Shown here piece after piece: positions 15,635 through 24,251 of a DNA stretch of 49,835 nt. Every line of letters begins with the position of its first letter. Position 1 is the first letter of the stretch. The position numbers were made by a program, and so were the translations under genes. The notes beneath the pieces were generated by a model. That model was not told the DNA's origin and made no database searches. It saw only the letters and a list, made by a program, of their open reading frames with translations. The DNA comes from an uncultured Eubacteriales bacterium (GTDB lineage Bacteria > Bacillota > Clostridia > Oscillospirales > Acutalibacteraceae): NCBI GenBank assembly GCA_934647945.1, contig CAKUFK010000017.1:1-49835 (forward strand), read 5' to 3'.

Positions 15635-17194
15635 TTAACCGTCCGTCCTGATCGTATTGAACCGGTTATCGCCGAGGGCATCAAAAACGATCCGCTCGGA
15701 GAATTGCAGGAAGAGCACGTCCGTGATTTGATTGTCCCGGATCACCTTGTTGTAATTCAGCCCCGAATAGGAATTGAAATAATACAGATAGGTGTTGTCG
15801 AAACTGGAACCCAGCGCCTCCGCGATTCCCTTCGCATAGCTGTCGCCGATCACCAGCAGATTGCGCCCTGTGTGATTTTCCGGGAAGGAGAGGCGGGAGA
15901 TATAGGGATAACAGAGGGCATACATGTTCTGATTGATTCTCGTCGGCGGATTTTTCCGCAGGTTCTGCATGGTCTGTAAGAAATCGTATGTCGGTGCAAT
16001 CGTATGGGCAGGTAGGCCGTAGTTAACGGCTCCGAAATCGTCCCACATGGTTGCATAGGCACAGGAGCGCGCAAAGCTGCCGTAAAAACGGCTGCCCTCG
16101 ACCATCTCCTTGGACACCGGCTCCCGCGGCGGCAGGATGGACGGCGTATCCCGGCGCATCATCTCGACGATCTGCCGGTAGCCCACATAGGAACCCTCGG
16201 CATTCCAGTGATGATCGGTTTTCCACACATACTCGTGGCGGTAAAAGACATCCGGAAGTTCAAAGGCTTCATAGGTGATACCCGGGTCAAGCAGGGAGAC
16301 AAAGGTATCGTAATACGGCTTTGTGGATGCCTCGTCCGGAATGATGCTTTCATAGAAATCCGTGTCTTGCATGCGCTTGGCCACATACAGATAGAAATTC
16401 ACGTTTTTGACGCTGTTGTAAAAGCGGTTGATATGTTCCGCCTGTTTCCGCACGACCTCGCCTTTCCGGACATCCGGAAGCGTCAGCGCCGTGTCGATAA
16501 AGGAATAGGAGTTCCCCAGCGTATCCTTGACATTCACCAGATAATGCCGATGGACAGAATCCGCCTTCAAAAACCGGGATTTCACGCTGGCTACGGCCTT
16601 GACAGGAGGCTGCGGCGGCTCAGCGGGCGCCGTGCTGCTCTCGCCCGGCGTATCCGGGCCGCTTGATTCCGGCGGGCGGCTGGATGTGCTGCTGTCGCCC
16701 GGCGTGCCCGGATCGCTTGATTCCGGCGGATGGACGGATGCACTGCTGTCGCCCGGCGTACCCGGACTGCTGGCTTCCGGAGGACGGCCCATCGTGCTGC
16801 TGCCAGGCGGGGTCATGGGATCCTCTTCCTCCGGCGGCATGTCTAGCGGATAATCGACCTCGGAGGTCTTGAGAAACTCCAACGGCTTATTGAGCTTTTG
16901 CAGGAACTCGTTACAGGTGACCACCATCTGCGAATAGCCCGGCATATAATTCGTGTAGGCGTTCTTCACGCCCCATTTGAACCGCTCGATGCTGTTGAGT
17001 ACCCCGGAAAGAAAGCCGGTGTGAAACGGCGGCTCCCCCAAGTCCATTCCCGCCGCGGCCGACTCAATAACGCCCTTTTCCTCCAGCTTCATGGTCAGGG
17101 GCGCCGCGATCGCCAACGCCGACAACACGGCAAAAATCAGCACAATGAAGCCCTTTTTTTCCGCGTTCTTCTCCTGGTCCTGCCTGGTATGCAT
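15635..17194 (-). CDS. DHHW family (AlgX/AlgJ-like SGNH) protein, MBOAT partner
   Basis: The protein is membrane-anchored with an extracytoplasmic SGNH-type domain thought to complete O-acetylation with the MBOAT protein encoded next. A basic N-terminus and one membrane segment (about residues 16-37) precede a flexible linker, then the catalytic part with the family motif TDHHWN and the late block LLVIGDSYAKG. The linker (about residues 120-200) is low-complexity Pro/Ser/Gly with near-perfect repeats of PPESSxPGTPGDSS. The start at 17194 lies behind GGGAGAG; an in-frame ATG at 17230 is possible. A candidate promoter is at 17271-17298. The gene ends 46 bp before the MBOAT start. Confidence 0.9.
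   Translation of the reverse strand: MHTRQDQEKNAEKKGFIVLIFAVLSALAIAAPLTMKLEEKGVIESAAAGMDLGEPPFHTGFLSGVLNSIERFKWGVKNAYTNYMPGYSQMVVTCNEFLQKLNKPLEFLKTSEVDYPLDMPPEEEDPMTPPGSSTMGRPPEASSPGTPGDSSASVHPPESSDPGTPGDSSTSSRPPESSGPDTPGESSTAPAEPPQPPVKAVASVKSRFLKADSVHRHYLVNVKDTLGNSYSFIDTALTLPDVRKGEVVRKQAEHINRFYNSVKNVNFYLYVAKRMQDTDFYESIIPDEASTKPYYDTFVSLLDPGITYEAFELPDVFYRHEYVWKTDHHWNAEGSYVGYRQIVEMMRRDTPSILPPREPVSKEMVEGSRFYGSFARSCAYATMWDDFGAVNYGLPAHTIAPTYDFLQTMQNLRKNPPTRINQNMYALCYPYISRLSFPENHTGRNLLVIGDSYAKGIAEALGSSFDNTYLYYFNSYSGLNYNKVIRDNQITDVLFLQFSERIVFDALGDNRFNTIRTDG
16630..16815 (-). repeat. In-frame tandem repeats coding a Pro/Ser/Gly linker
   Basis: About three imperfect in-frame repeats of roughly 51 bp encode PPESSxPGTPGDSS-type units within the DHHW gene. 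Such spacers vary in copy number between strains. Confidence 0.75.
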
Positions 17195-17270
17195 GCAAAA
17201 ATCACTCTCCCAGAAATGCCTTTTGATCATCCCGATGATATTCTTCCGGTTTTTCCGTCTGTTTTTGGAC

Positions 17271-17298
17271 AGTATAGCATAGCCTGTGCAAAAAGCAA
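17271..17298 (-). promoter_or_regulatory. Candidate promoter of the DHHW-MBOAT operon
   Basis: On the minus strand TTGCTT (17293-17298), 16 bp, then TATACT (17271-17276) preceded by TGC, an extended -10 arrangement. It lies about 75 bp before the chosen start. Confidence 0.5.
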
Positions 17299-17409
17299 AG
17301 GAATTTGTAATTTTTTGATTAATTTTGCCGCGATTGACCGGTAACGGTTTCCATCAACCGCTGGTGAATAGAAAGCCGGACCGCAGCAGTGCCGCAGGAA
17401 TCGCCGAAT

Positions 17410-17439
17410 AAAAAAACGGCCCTCCGTACGGAGGGCCGT
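17410..17439 (-). terminator. Terminator of gap
   Basis: A perfect 12-bp palindromic stem (ACGGCCCTCCGT / ACGGAGGGCCGT) followed by a run of T on the minus strand, about 40 bp after the gap stop. Confidence 0.88.
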
Positions 17440-17480
17440 CCTGAAGTAAGCGCGGTTTTAAAGCTCTGGCCGTCCGGGGT

Positions 17481-18494
17481 TTAGCCCAGCTCGGCGAAAT
17501 ACTTGATGGTACGGACCATCTGGCTGGTGTAGGAGTTCTCATTGTCATACCAGGAGACCACCTTGACCAGCGTCTGGCCGTTCGGCATATCCATAACCTT
17601 GGTCTGGGTGGAGTCGAACAGGGAACCGTAGGTGATGCCGATGACGTCGGAGGAGACGATCTCATCCTCGTTGTAACCGAAGGAGGCGGAGGCCGCAGCC
17701 TTCATAGCAGCGTTGACATCGTCGGCCGTGACCTTGCCCTCGACAATGGCGATCAGCTCGGTGGTGGAACCGGTGCAGACCGGCACCCGCTGCGCGGCGC
17801 CGTCCAGCTTGCCGGCGAGTTCCGGAATGACCAGGCCGATGGCTTTCGCGGCGCCGGTGGAATTCGGGACGATGTTGACGGCGGCGGCACGGGCGCGGCG
17901 CAGGTCACCCTTGCGGTGCGGGCCGTCCAGAACCATCTGATCGCCGGTGTAGGCATGGATGGTGGTCATATAGCCCTTGACGATGGGGGCCAGCTTGTTA
18001 AGGGTATCCGCCATGGGGGCGAGGCAGTTGGTAGTGCAGGAGGCGGCGGAGATGATGGTATCCTCCTTCTTCAGGGTCTTTTCATTGACGCTGAAGACGA
18101 CGGTGGGCAGATCGTTGCCGGCCGGGGCGGAAATGACGACCTTCTTGGCGCCCGCATTGATGTGGGCCTGGGCCTTGTCCTTGGAGCAGTAGAAGCCGGT
18201 GCATTCGAGCACCACGTCCACGCCGATTTCACCCCAGGGCAGATCGGCCGCGTTTTTCTCGGAATAGATTTTGATCTCCTTGCCGTCCACGACGATGGAC
18301 GATTCCTTGGCCTGCACGGTGTCGGCCTTCTCATAGCGGCCCTGGGCGGAATCGTACTTGAGCAGATGCGCCAGCATCTTGGGGTCGGTCAGGTCGTTGA
18401 TCGCGACGATTTCATAGCCGGGAGCCCCGAACATCTGCCGGAAAGCCAGACGGCCGATGCGGCCGAAGCCGTTGATTGCTACTTTCACTGCCAT
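17481..18494 (-). CDS. gap: Glyceraldehyde-3-phosphate dehydrogenase, NAD-type
   Basis: This is the glycolytic enzyme that oxidises glyceraldehyde 3-phosphate to 1,3-bisphosphoglycerate with NAD+. The 337 residues show the N-terminal Rossmann motif INGFGRIGRLAFRQ, an acidic residue after the second strand (AINDLTD) fitting NAD+, the catalytic Cys153 in SAASCTTNCLAP, and the C-terminal SWYDNENSYTSQMVR. The length is normal. The start follows GGAGGTAAT, a very strong site, and the gene has a sigma-A promoter and a terminator of its own. It stands alone, not in a pgk-tpi cluster. Confidence 0.97.
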   Translation of the reverse strand: MAVKVAINGFGRIGRLAFRQMFGAPGYEIVAINDLTDPKMLAHLLKYDSAQGRYEKADTVQAKESSIVVDGKEIKIYSEKNAADLPWGEIGVDVVLECTGFYCSKDKAQAHINAGAKKVVISAPAGNDLPTVVFSVNEKTLKKEDTIISAASCTTNCLAPMADTLNKLAPIVKGYMTTIHAYTGDQMVLDGPHRKGDLRRARAAAVNIVPNSTGAAKAIGLVIPELAGKLDGAAQRVPVCTGSTTELIAIVEGKVTADDVNAAMKAAASASFGYNEDEIVSSDVIGITYGSLFDSTQTKVMDMPNGQTLVKVVSWYDNENSYTSQMVRTIKYFAELG

Positions 18495-18528
18495 AATTCT
18501 ATTACCTCCATCAGTTTAATCTTGTATC

Positions 18529-18557
18529 ATTTTACCCGTTTCTTTCCTTTTTTTCAA
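18529..18557 (-). promoter_or_regulatory. Sigma-A promoter of gap
   Basis: On the minus strand TTGAAA (18552-18557), a 17-bp spacer and TAAAAT (18529-18534), about 35 bp before the gap start. Confidence 0.7.
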
Positions 18558-18680
18558 GAAGTTCGTCAATAAATTAACTGCCAGTTCATACTTTTGTGAG
18601 GTTCCACAAATCCGCCGATTAATCCGCGAAAAAGGGGTATAATAACGCCAAAGTATTTTATAGGACAACGGTGAATTCGC

Positions 18681-19391
18681 ATGATAACCGCAACCGATGC
18701 GTTTGATATAGAAGAACCCGCCGCTCTCCTCCGGCGGGAGGGAGAACTGCGTGAACGTCTGGCCGCCTACTTTCTGAGCATGCCGCCGCTGGAGCAGCAG
18801 AACGCAGCCCAGCGCCTTCGGACCCGGCGGGCCCTGTCCGCCTGCTGGGATTTGGACATCGCGGCCCTGCTCGTCTACCGCGCGGCCGGCCGTCCATTGC
18901 TCGCGGGCGACCTGAACCGCTTTTTGTCGGCGACTCTCCGCGGCGCCAAAACCATGCTGCGCGGCGCCTTGCCCGTGAGGCTTTCCCTCTCCACCCGTCC
19001 CTTTCGCAGCGTGTTTCAGCCCCGAATGGCGCAGCTGACCCTCCTCGCGCTGCTGCGGGACGCCTGCCTGGCCGGCGCGCAGGCCGTCCACGTGTCGGTC
19101 GAGGTCTCGCCGCGCACGCTCCACCTGCTCTGTGCCTCCGACCGGGCCGGCGGGTATCCGGCCGCTGCCGCACTGGCAAAAGAAACCGCCGCGCGGCACG
19201 GCGGCGCTTTTCTGCGCCCGTGCGGCTCGGCGGACTCCCTTCATCCATTTCCGGTCATGGTATCGGCACTGGGCTTCTCCGCCCGTCCGGCGGCAGGAAC
19301 CGCGGGTTTCTCCTGCCCCTCGGCGGAGGAACTGCTGGCCAATCCCCTGTCCCCTCTGTATACCGGGCTCTATTCCGTTTTGGAGGAATAG
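18681..19391 (+). CDS. Hypothetical protein with a degenerate histidine-kinase-type ATPase domain
   Basis: No family is certain for this 236-residue protein. From about residue 110 the layout follows a GHKL ATPase: LLALLRDACLAGAQAVHVSVEV at the place of the N box, then CASDRAGG at the place of the G1 box, then AAALAKETAARHGGAFL, which matches the common helix before the last strand of sensor kinases. The key Asn of the N box and the DxGxG motif are missing, and the N-terminal half has no clear phospho-acceptor His and no membrane segment. It may therefore be an inactive scaffold or regulator. TATAAT at 18638 may be its -10. The end overlaps the convergent membrane gene by 22 bp. Confidence 0.72.
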   Translation: MITATDAFDIEEPAALLRREGELRERLAAYFLSMPPLEQQNAAQRLRTRRALSACWDLDIAALLVYRAAGRPLLAGDLNRFLSATLRGAKTMLRGALPVRLSLSTRPFRSVFQPRMAQLTLLALLRDACLAGAQAVHVSVEVSPRTLHLLCASDRAGGYPAAAALAKETAARHGGAFLRPCGSADSLHPFPVMVSALGFSARPAAGTAGFSCPSAEELLANPLSPLYTGLYSVLEE

Positions 19392-20392
19392 TCCTTGAGG
19401 ATCGCCTCCACATCCGGCTGCTTCTCCGGTTGGGGATCCACGGGGATCTCGGTGCGGGTCCATTGGGACTCCGGAACCGGCGGAATTTCAGGCGCGGACA
19501 CGGCCTCCTCAGCCCTTTCCGGTTCGGCCGGCGGGTCGGGCTCGGGCTCCGCCGGCTGCGGGGCATAGGGCCGGCCATAAGCCTGGGCATAGGCGAAGGC
19601 GAGCGCGAACAGCCCGATGCAGAAATCCACCGGCGTCGCGAGGGCGCATGCCTCGGCGGCGTCCGGATTCCCCATGGCGAACATAATGAAATGGGTTGCC
19701 GGGCCGGTCAACGCACACAGCGCGGCAGACAGGGAAACCCCCACGAGAAGCCGCGGCCTCGGATTTCCGACTCCCGCGGCAAAGCGGGCGAAAAAGAGGA
19801 AAAACAGCATGATGAAGATCAGCATGACGAAATCGTAAAAGCTGCGGTAGACATCGATGGCGCTGACGTAAGACATCTCATACCGGGCCAGCCGCATCCA
19901 GATCCAGAGGACCGGGCAGAGCGCCCACAGGCGGTACACGCCCGGGCGGCTGCCATCCTCCTCCAGCCAGAGCAGCCCGATCCGGAACAGGAAGGCGCCT
20001 CCCGCCAATCCGAAGAGGAGCGAAAGCCCCAGCACCACCCCTCCGGCGACACCCACGGTTTCCACCGCCGGGGCGGGAGGCGTATGGCCCAGCAGCCAGT
20101 TCCATGCGTCAAACAGGCAGGTGAGCACCAGCGCCGCGCCCGCCAGCATGCCAAGGACGGCCGCCGGCTTCAGCCACAGGCCGGATACCTGCAGCGGCTC
20201 CTGACGGCGAAGGCCTGTCCAGATCAGGACTCCCAGTATGGTCAGCGCCATGACGGCGATGACGACGTAGCTCAAACGGTAGAGGTCATCCTGCCGGTCC
20301 AGCATGTGGGGCGTGATCCAGGCGCGCAGCGCCAGGACGACGGCCACCATCGCGGTGGTGAGGAAGGCCGCGTTTTTATAATGTCTCTGCAT
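19370..20392 (-). CDS. Uncharacterised eight-segment membrane protein with acidic Pro-rich tail
   Basis: I do not recognise this 340-residue protein. It has about eight hydrophobic segments (AAFLTTAMVAVVLAL, IAVMALTILGVLIWTGL, FVMLIFIMLFFLFFARF and others) and a cytosolic tail of about 70 residues rich in Pro and Glu (QPAEPEPDPPAEPERAEEA). The ATG at 20392 has only a weak ribosome site; longer frames lack conserved sequence. It converges on the kinase-like gene, whose last 22 bp it overlaps, so the two may be regulated against each other by antisense transcription. Confidence 0.75.
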   Translation of the reverse strand: MQRHYKNAAFLTTAMVAVVLALRAWITPHMLDRQDDLYRLSYVVIAVMALTILGVLIWTGLRRQEPLQVSGLWLKPAAVLGMLAGAALVLTCLFDAWNWLLGHTPPAPAVETVGVAGGVVLGLSLLFGLAGGAFLFRIGLLWLEEDGSRPGVYRLWALCPVLWIWMRLARYEMSYVSAIDVYRSFYDFVMLIFIMLFFLFFARFAAGVGNPRPRLLVGVSLSAALCALTGPATHFIMFAMGNPDAAEACALATPVDFCIGLFALAFAYAQAYGRPYAPQPAEPEPDPPAEPERAEEAVSAPEIPPVPESQWTRTEIPVDPQPEKQPDVEAILKDYSSKTE

Positions 20393-20432
20393 GAGTACAC
20401 CCGATTTCCCGTCATTTTCCGTATACAATACA

Positions 20433-20464
20433 TCCGGAGGCAAAGCGGGGCTTTGCCTCCGGAT
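20433..20464. terminator. Hairpin between citrate synthase and the membrane gene
   Basis: A perfect 13-bp stem (TCCGGAGGCAAAG / CTTTGCCTCCGGA) with a short loop lies downstream of the citrate synthase stop and upstream of the membrane gene. It most likely ends the citrate synthase transcript on the minus strand; the T-run is weak. Confidence 0.65.
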
Positions 20465-20504
20465 TATCATATCATACTTTGCGCCGGATGAAAAGGGGTC
20501 TTTC

Positions 20505-21875
20505 CTATCCGTTTTTTCTCTGATCCAGCGGGATATAGGGCTGCCGGACGGACAGCGATTTATACGCCGGCCGGATGATCCGGCCGCCCGTGAGGAGCTC
20601 TTCGATCCGGTGAGCGCACCAGCCGGGCATACGGGCCACGGCAAACAACGGCGTAAACAGGTCGGGATTGATGCCGAGAGACCGGTAAACCAGGCCGGAA
20701 TACATATCCACATTGGCACACAGCGCTTTATCGTTGCCCTTCAGGCGGGCGAATACCCCGGGGGTGAGCCGCTCAACCGACTCCAAAAGCCGGAACTCGG
20801 CGCCATACCCCTTTTTCTCGGCGAGATCCCGGGCGTGCCGCTTGAGTATGACCGCCCGGGGATCGGATAGGGTGTAGACTGCGTGGCCCATCCCATAGAT
20901 TTTGCCGGACCGGTCGCCCGCCTCCCTGCGGATGAGCTTTTCGAGGAACGCCGTGACCTCATCGTCGTCGTCCCAATCCCCCACCCCGGCCTTGATCGCC
21001 TCCAGCATCTCCATGACCTTGATGTTCGCCCCGCCGTGCAGAGGGCCCTTGAGGGCTCCGATAGCCGCCGCGATGGCCGAATAGGTGTCGGTCCCCGAAG
21101 AGGACAGCACACGGGCGGCGAAGGTGGAATTGTTCCCGCCGCCGTGCTCGGCGTGGAGCATCAGACACAGGTCGAGCAGCTTGGCTTCTTCATCGGTATA
21201 CGAGGCGTCGGCACGGATGGTGCGCAGGATGGTTTCGGAGGTGGAAAGCCCGGGCTCGAGCGGATGGACATACATGCTTTCCCGGTCATAGTGCCGGCGC
21301 TTGACCTGATAGGCATAGCCCATGATGGTCGGAAGCATGGCAATAAGCTCAATGGATTGGCGCAGCACGTTTTTGGTGGAGAGATCGTCGGGATTGTCGT
21401 CGTACGAATACAGGGCGAGGACAGACCGGGCCAGCTTGTTCATGATATTGGGAGAAGGGGCCTTGATGATCATATCCTCGGCAAAATAGTCCGGAAGCTC
21501 CCGGCATTCGGACAGAAGCGAGGCAAACGATTCCAGCTGTTCCCGGGTGGGCAGCCGGCCGAACAGCAGCAGCCATGCCGTCTCCTCGAACCCGAAGCGG
21601 TTGTCCTCCACGCTTCCCCGGACCAGGTCCTCCACATCCACGCCCCGGTAATTCAGGTGCCCTTCCACGGGGGATTTTTCCCCTTCGCTGAGGACATAGC
21701 CGTGCACGTTGCAAATCAAGGTCAGCCCCGCCATGACGCCGCTGCCGTCCGCGTTGCGCAGCCCTCTTTTGACATCGTACTGCTCGAATTTGGCCGGATC
21801 GATCCGGTTATTTTTCTGAAATTCCTCGCATAAGGATGTAAAGGTGGCATTGGACAACCTGCCGTCCGTATGCAT
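20505..21875 (-). CDS. Citrate synthase
   Basis: The enzyme condenses acetyl-CoA and oxaloacetate to citrate; in an anaerobe it probably feeds 2-oxoglutarate and glutamate synthesis. The 456-residue product keeps the three active-site regions: HAEHGGGNNSTF, the histidine loop GALKGPLHGGANIKVMEM, and GMGHAVYTLSDPRA, followed by a late Asp region. The N-terminal extension of about 70 residues before GHLNYRGVDVEDL is usual for long clostridial citrate synthases. ATG 21875 follows GGGAGCG. The promoter at 21918-21946 is near consensus. It is not next to aconitase or isocitrate dehydrogenase here. A 2-methylcitrate synthase role cannot be excluded. Confidence 0.93.
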   Translation of the reverse strand: MHTDGRLSNATFTSLCEEFQKNNRIDPAKFEQYDVKRGLRNADGSGVMAGLTLICNVHGYVLSEGEKSPVEGHLNYRGVDVEDLVRGSVEDNRFGFEETAWLLLFGRLPTREQLESFASLLSECRELPDYFAEDMIIKAPSPNIMNKLARSVLALYSYDDNPDDLSTKNVLRQSIELIAMLPTIMGYAYQVKRRHYDRESMYVHPLEPGLSTSETILRTIRADASYTDEEAKLLDLCLMLHAEHGGGNNSTFAARVLSSSGTDTYSAIAAAIGALKGPLHGGANIKVMEMLEAIKAGVGDWDDDDEVTAFLEKLIRREAGDRSGKIYGMGHAVYTLSDPRAVILKRHARDLAEKKGYGAEFRLLESVERLTPGVFARLKGNDKALCANVDMYSGLVYRSLGINPDLFTPLFAVARMPGWCAHRIEELLTGGRIIRPAYKSLSVRQPYIPLDQRKNG

Positions 21876-21917
21876 GTCGGTCGCTCCCTTCCTCAGACTG
21901 TGTGGGCCGTAAACGTC

Positions 21918-21946
21918 ATTATAGCCAATTCCAACGGCGAAGTCAA
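21918..21946 (-). promoter_or_regulatory. Promoter of citrate synthase
   Basis: On the minus strand TTGACT (21941-21946), a 17-bp spacer and TATAAT (21918-21923); near consensus, 43 bp before the start codon. Confidence 0.78.
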
Positions 21947-22103
21947 GTGAAACGCCAATAAATTGCAATTATTCTGTTTATATCATTCATTTTTAAAGCG
22001 TTTTCACCGAATTTAAGGGGTCTAAATCGCATCTTTTTGAATCGAACCCGTGTTCATCCATCAATTCGTGTCCCTTTTATCCATCTGGAAAGGATGAGAA
22101 ACC

Positions 22104-23111
22104 ATGAAACGGTACGCCCTTTTGATCCTGTGCTGCTATGCCCTGCTCCTCCTCCTTCCCTTGCCGGCGCTGGGAATTCTCGGCGGCGATCCCCTACCCG
22201 CTCCGCCGGATTCCTCATCCGCACCTCCCCTTCCGGAATCCTCCGGCGTGGAGACGGAGCAGGCGGTCTTCAAAGTCCTCGACGAGGCGAGCGGCACGGT
22301 GTACACCTATTCCGAACGGGATTTCGTCCTGTATACCGTCGCGGGGGAAATGCCGGCCACCTACCATCCCGAGGCCCTCAAGGCCCAGGCCGTGGCGGCA
22401 TATACCTATTACAGCTACCGGCGGGAGCAGAATGCGTCCAAACCGGATCCGGCCCTGCAGGGGGCTGATTTTTCCGGCAACCTGCCGCAGACCTTTCCCG
22501 CCATCTACTCCCCCGACGGGCTCAAAGAGCGATGGGGGAACAAATACGACGCCTACTACGAAAAAATGTCCGCCGCGGTGGACGAGGTGATGGGGAAACG
22601 ACTGCTCTATGAAGACAAGCTGATTTTTGCCGCCTATCACGCGATCAATTCCGGGACCACCGAAACCGCCGGAACCGTTTGGGGCCGGGATTACCCGTAT
22701 CTGCAGTCGGTCCCCAGCCCGGGTGACAAGCTGTCCCCCGATTATCAGTCGGATGTTACCGTTCCCGCCGAGGAATTCTCCGCCAAGCTGACCGCCGCCG
22801 TCTCCGGCCTGAAACTGGAAGGGGACGCAGCGGGGTGGATCACCGGGGAACCGGCCTGCTCCCCTGCCGGAACCGTCACGGCTTTGACCGTCGGCGGGCA
22901 GGCCCTGACCGGGCGGCAGATTCGGGAAGCCCTCGGCCTGCGTTCCGCCTGCTTCACCGTCGCCTACGGGGAAGACGGCTTTGCCTTTTCAGTCCAGGGC
23001 TACGGGCATGGGGCCGGGATGAGCCAGTACGGCGCCGATTATATGGCCCGGCAGGGCTTCACCTGGGATGACATCCTCCGGCATTACTATACCGGTGTGA
23101 CCATCGCCTGA
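22104..23111 (+). CDS. spoIID: Stage II sporulation protein D, peptidoglycan lytic transglycosylase
   Basis: SpoIID works with SpoIIM and SpoIIP during forespore engulfment, cleaving glycan strands. The 335-residue product has a signal/anchor segment at residues 5-24, a Pro/Ser-rich spacer, and the SpoIID catalytic domain with LYTVAGEMPATYHPEALKAQ (catalytic Glu82 by family knowledge), AYHAINSGTTETA, and the C-terminal GYGHGAGMSQYGA followed by ILRHYYTGV. The length is normal. The start follows GAAAGGATG. It stands alone with a strong hairpin after it, and sigK lies next on the other strand. Confidence 0.95.
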   Translation: MKRYALLILCCYALLLLLPLPALGILGGDPLPAPPDSSSAPPLPESSGVETEQAVFKVLDEASGTVYTYSERDFVLYTVAGEMPATYHPEALKAQAVAAYTYYSYRREQNASKPDPALQGADFSGNLPQTFPAIYSPDGLKERWGNKYDAYYEKMSAAVDEVMGKRLLYEDKLIFAAYHAINSGTTETAGTVWGRDYPYLQSVPSPGDKLSPDYQSDVTVPAEEFSAKLTAAVSGLKLEGDAAGWITGEPACSPAGTVTALTVGGQALTGRQIREALGLRSACFTVAYGEDGFAFSVQGYGHGAGMSQYGADYMARQGFTWDDILRHYYTGVTIA

Positions 23112-23113
23112 CA

Positions 23114-23152
23114 TCCGGAAAGGCCGGGGAAAATATCCCCGGCCTTTCCGGA
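23114..23152 (+). terminator. Hairpin terminator after spoIID
   Basis: A perfect 17-bp stem around an AAATA loop begins three bases after the stop. No T-run follows at once, so it may act as a 3' stabiliser as well as a terminator. Confidence 0.65.
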
Positions 23153-23237
23153 GCGTGTCGCTAAAATCGACACGCGGCCGGACGAGGGGGGTTGAATCCC
23201 TTCGTCTCCAAGCTCGGCCTGCTCTCTTTGTCCCCCG

Positions 23238-23284
23238 CCAGAACCATACATCCGAGGCACAGGTCCTCGGATGTATGGTTCTGG
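23238..23284. repeat. 20-bp perfect inverted repeat between spoIID and sigK
   Basis: Arms at 23238-23257 and 23265-23284 are perfectly complementary over 20 bp with a 7-nt loop and no T-run on either strand. It lies between the convergent ends of spoIID and sigK. Its role is unknown. Confidence 0.9.
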
Positions 23285-23351
23285 AATATCGCATCGCTTC
23301 CCCATTTGTCTATACATTCTCCATTTTTTACAGACTGAGGAAAGCCGCCCA

Positions 23352-24074
23352 CTACGGCCGTCTTTTGGCCGGGGCACAGCCCTTCCTGTCCCCCATGTCG
23401 AACCGCTTTTTCAGTTTTTCCAACGCCTTCTTTTCGATGCGGGAAACATAGGAGCGGGAAATATTGAGCTTTTTGGCCACCTCCCGCTGGGTCAGGCCGT
23501 CCCCGATAAGGCCGTATCTCCAGCGGATGATCTCCTTCTCCCGGTCGTCGAGCATCTCCTCCATATAGCGGTACAGCTTCTCGGCATTGATTTTCAAGTC
23601 CAGATCCTCGATGATGGTATCATCCTGGGCGATGACATCCATCAAGGTCAGGGGATGGCCGTCCTTGTCCGTGTCGATGGGTTCCATGATGGAGACATCC
23701 TGAGCCGTTTTCTTGTTGGCGCGGAACTGCATCAGGATTTCGTTTTCAATGCAGCGGGAGGCATAGGTGGCGAGCCGGATCCCTTTGGAATAGTCGAAGG
23801 TGCTCACCGCTTTCATCAGCCCAATAGTCCCGATCGAGATCAAGTCATCCTGATCCCGGACCGAACTGTAGTATTTCTTGATGATGTGGGCGACCAGCCG
23901 CAGATTGTGCTCGACCAGGCGGTTGCGGGCCGTGATGTCGCCCCGTTCCCGGAAGGCCTCCAGGCATTCCCGTTCCTCTTCCGCACTCAGCGGTTTGGGG
24001 AAGGAGCCCGAATTGACCACATGCAGCGCCATATAGAAAATGTTGGACAGGGAATGGAACAGTTCCAGCAGCAT
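23352..24074 (-). CDS. sigK: RNA polymerase sigma factor SigK, pro-form
   Basis: Sigma-K drives late mother-cell genes for coat and cortex. The 240 residues comprise a hydrophobic N-terminal pro-sequence (LELFHSLSNIFYMALHVV), then region 2 with NRLVEHNLRLVAHIIKKY, DLISIGTIGLMKAVSTFDY and RLATYASRCIENEILM, and region 4 with the helix-turn-helix LTQREVAKKLNISRSYVSRIEKKAL. The pro-sequence is a substrate for SpoIVFB-type cleavage in Bacillus. The gene is continuous, so no skin element divides it. The start at 24074 lies behind GGAGGAG. It converges on spoIID. Confidence 0.95.
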   Translation of the reverse strand: MLLELFHSLSNIFYMALHVVNSGSFPKPLSAEEERECLEAFRERGDITARNRLVEHNLRLVAHIIKKYYSSVRDQDDLISIGTIGLMKAVSTFDYSKGIRLATYASRCIENEILMQFRANKKTAQDVSIMEPIDTDKDGHPLTLMDVIAQDDTIIEDLDLKINAEKLYRYMEEMLDDREKEIIRWRYGLIGDGLTQREVAKKLNISRSYVSRIEKKALEKLKKRFDMGDRKGCAPAKRRP

Positions 24075-24177
24075 AGCCTCTCCTCCGTTTCATGACTCTT
24101 ATATATATGTCGGAAAGAGAGGATTTGTGCCTGTCTGACCCTGATAAATGTGCTGCGCGCATAGCCGGAGGCCCGGC

Positions 24178-24228
24178 ATGGAAGGAAAAAGCGGGGGACG
24201 CGCTGCGTCCCCCGCTTTTTCCTTCCAT
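24178..24228 (-). terminator. 24-bp perfect hairpin after the YjdF-like gene
   Basis: Arms 24178-24201 and 24205-24228 pair perfectly over 24 bp with a 3-nt loop and contain the AAAAAGC/GCTTTTT tract. It lies 23 bp beyond the stop at 24252, so it probably ends that transcript before the leader of sigK. Confidence 0.72.
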
Positions 24229-24251
24229 AGAGCCGTCCGTGTGAAGGACGG

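Noticed and set aside
18615..18643. Promoter of the kinase-like gene at 18681
   Set aside because: A good TATAAT at 18638-18643 is present, but no acceptable -35 lies 16-18 bp upstream, so it was not listed as a feature.
23352..24074. skin-type interruption of sigK
   Set aside because: The frame is continuous from the pro-sequence to region 4, with no recombinase gene nearby.
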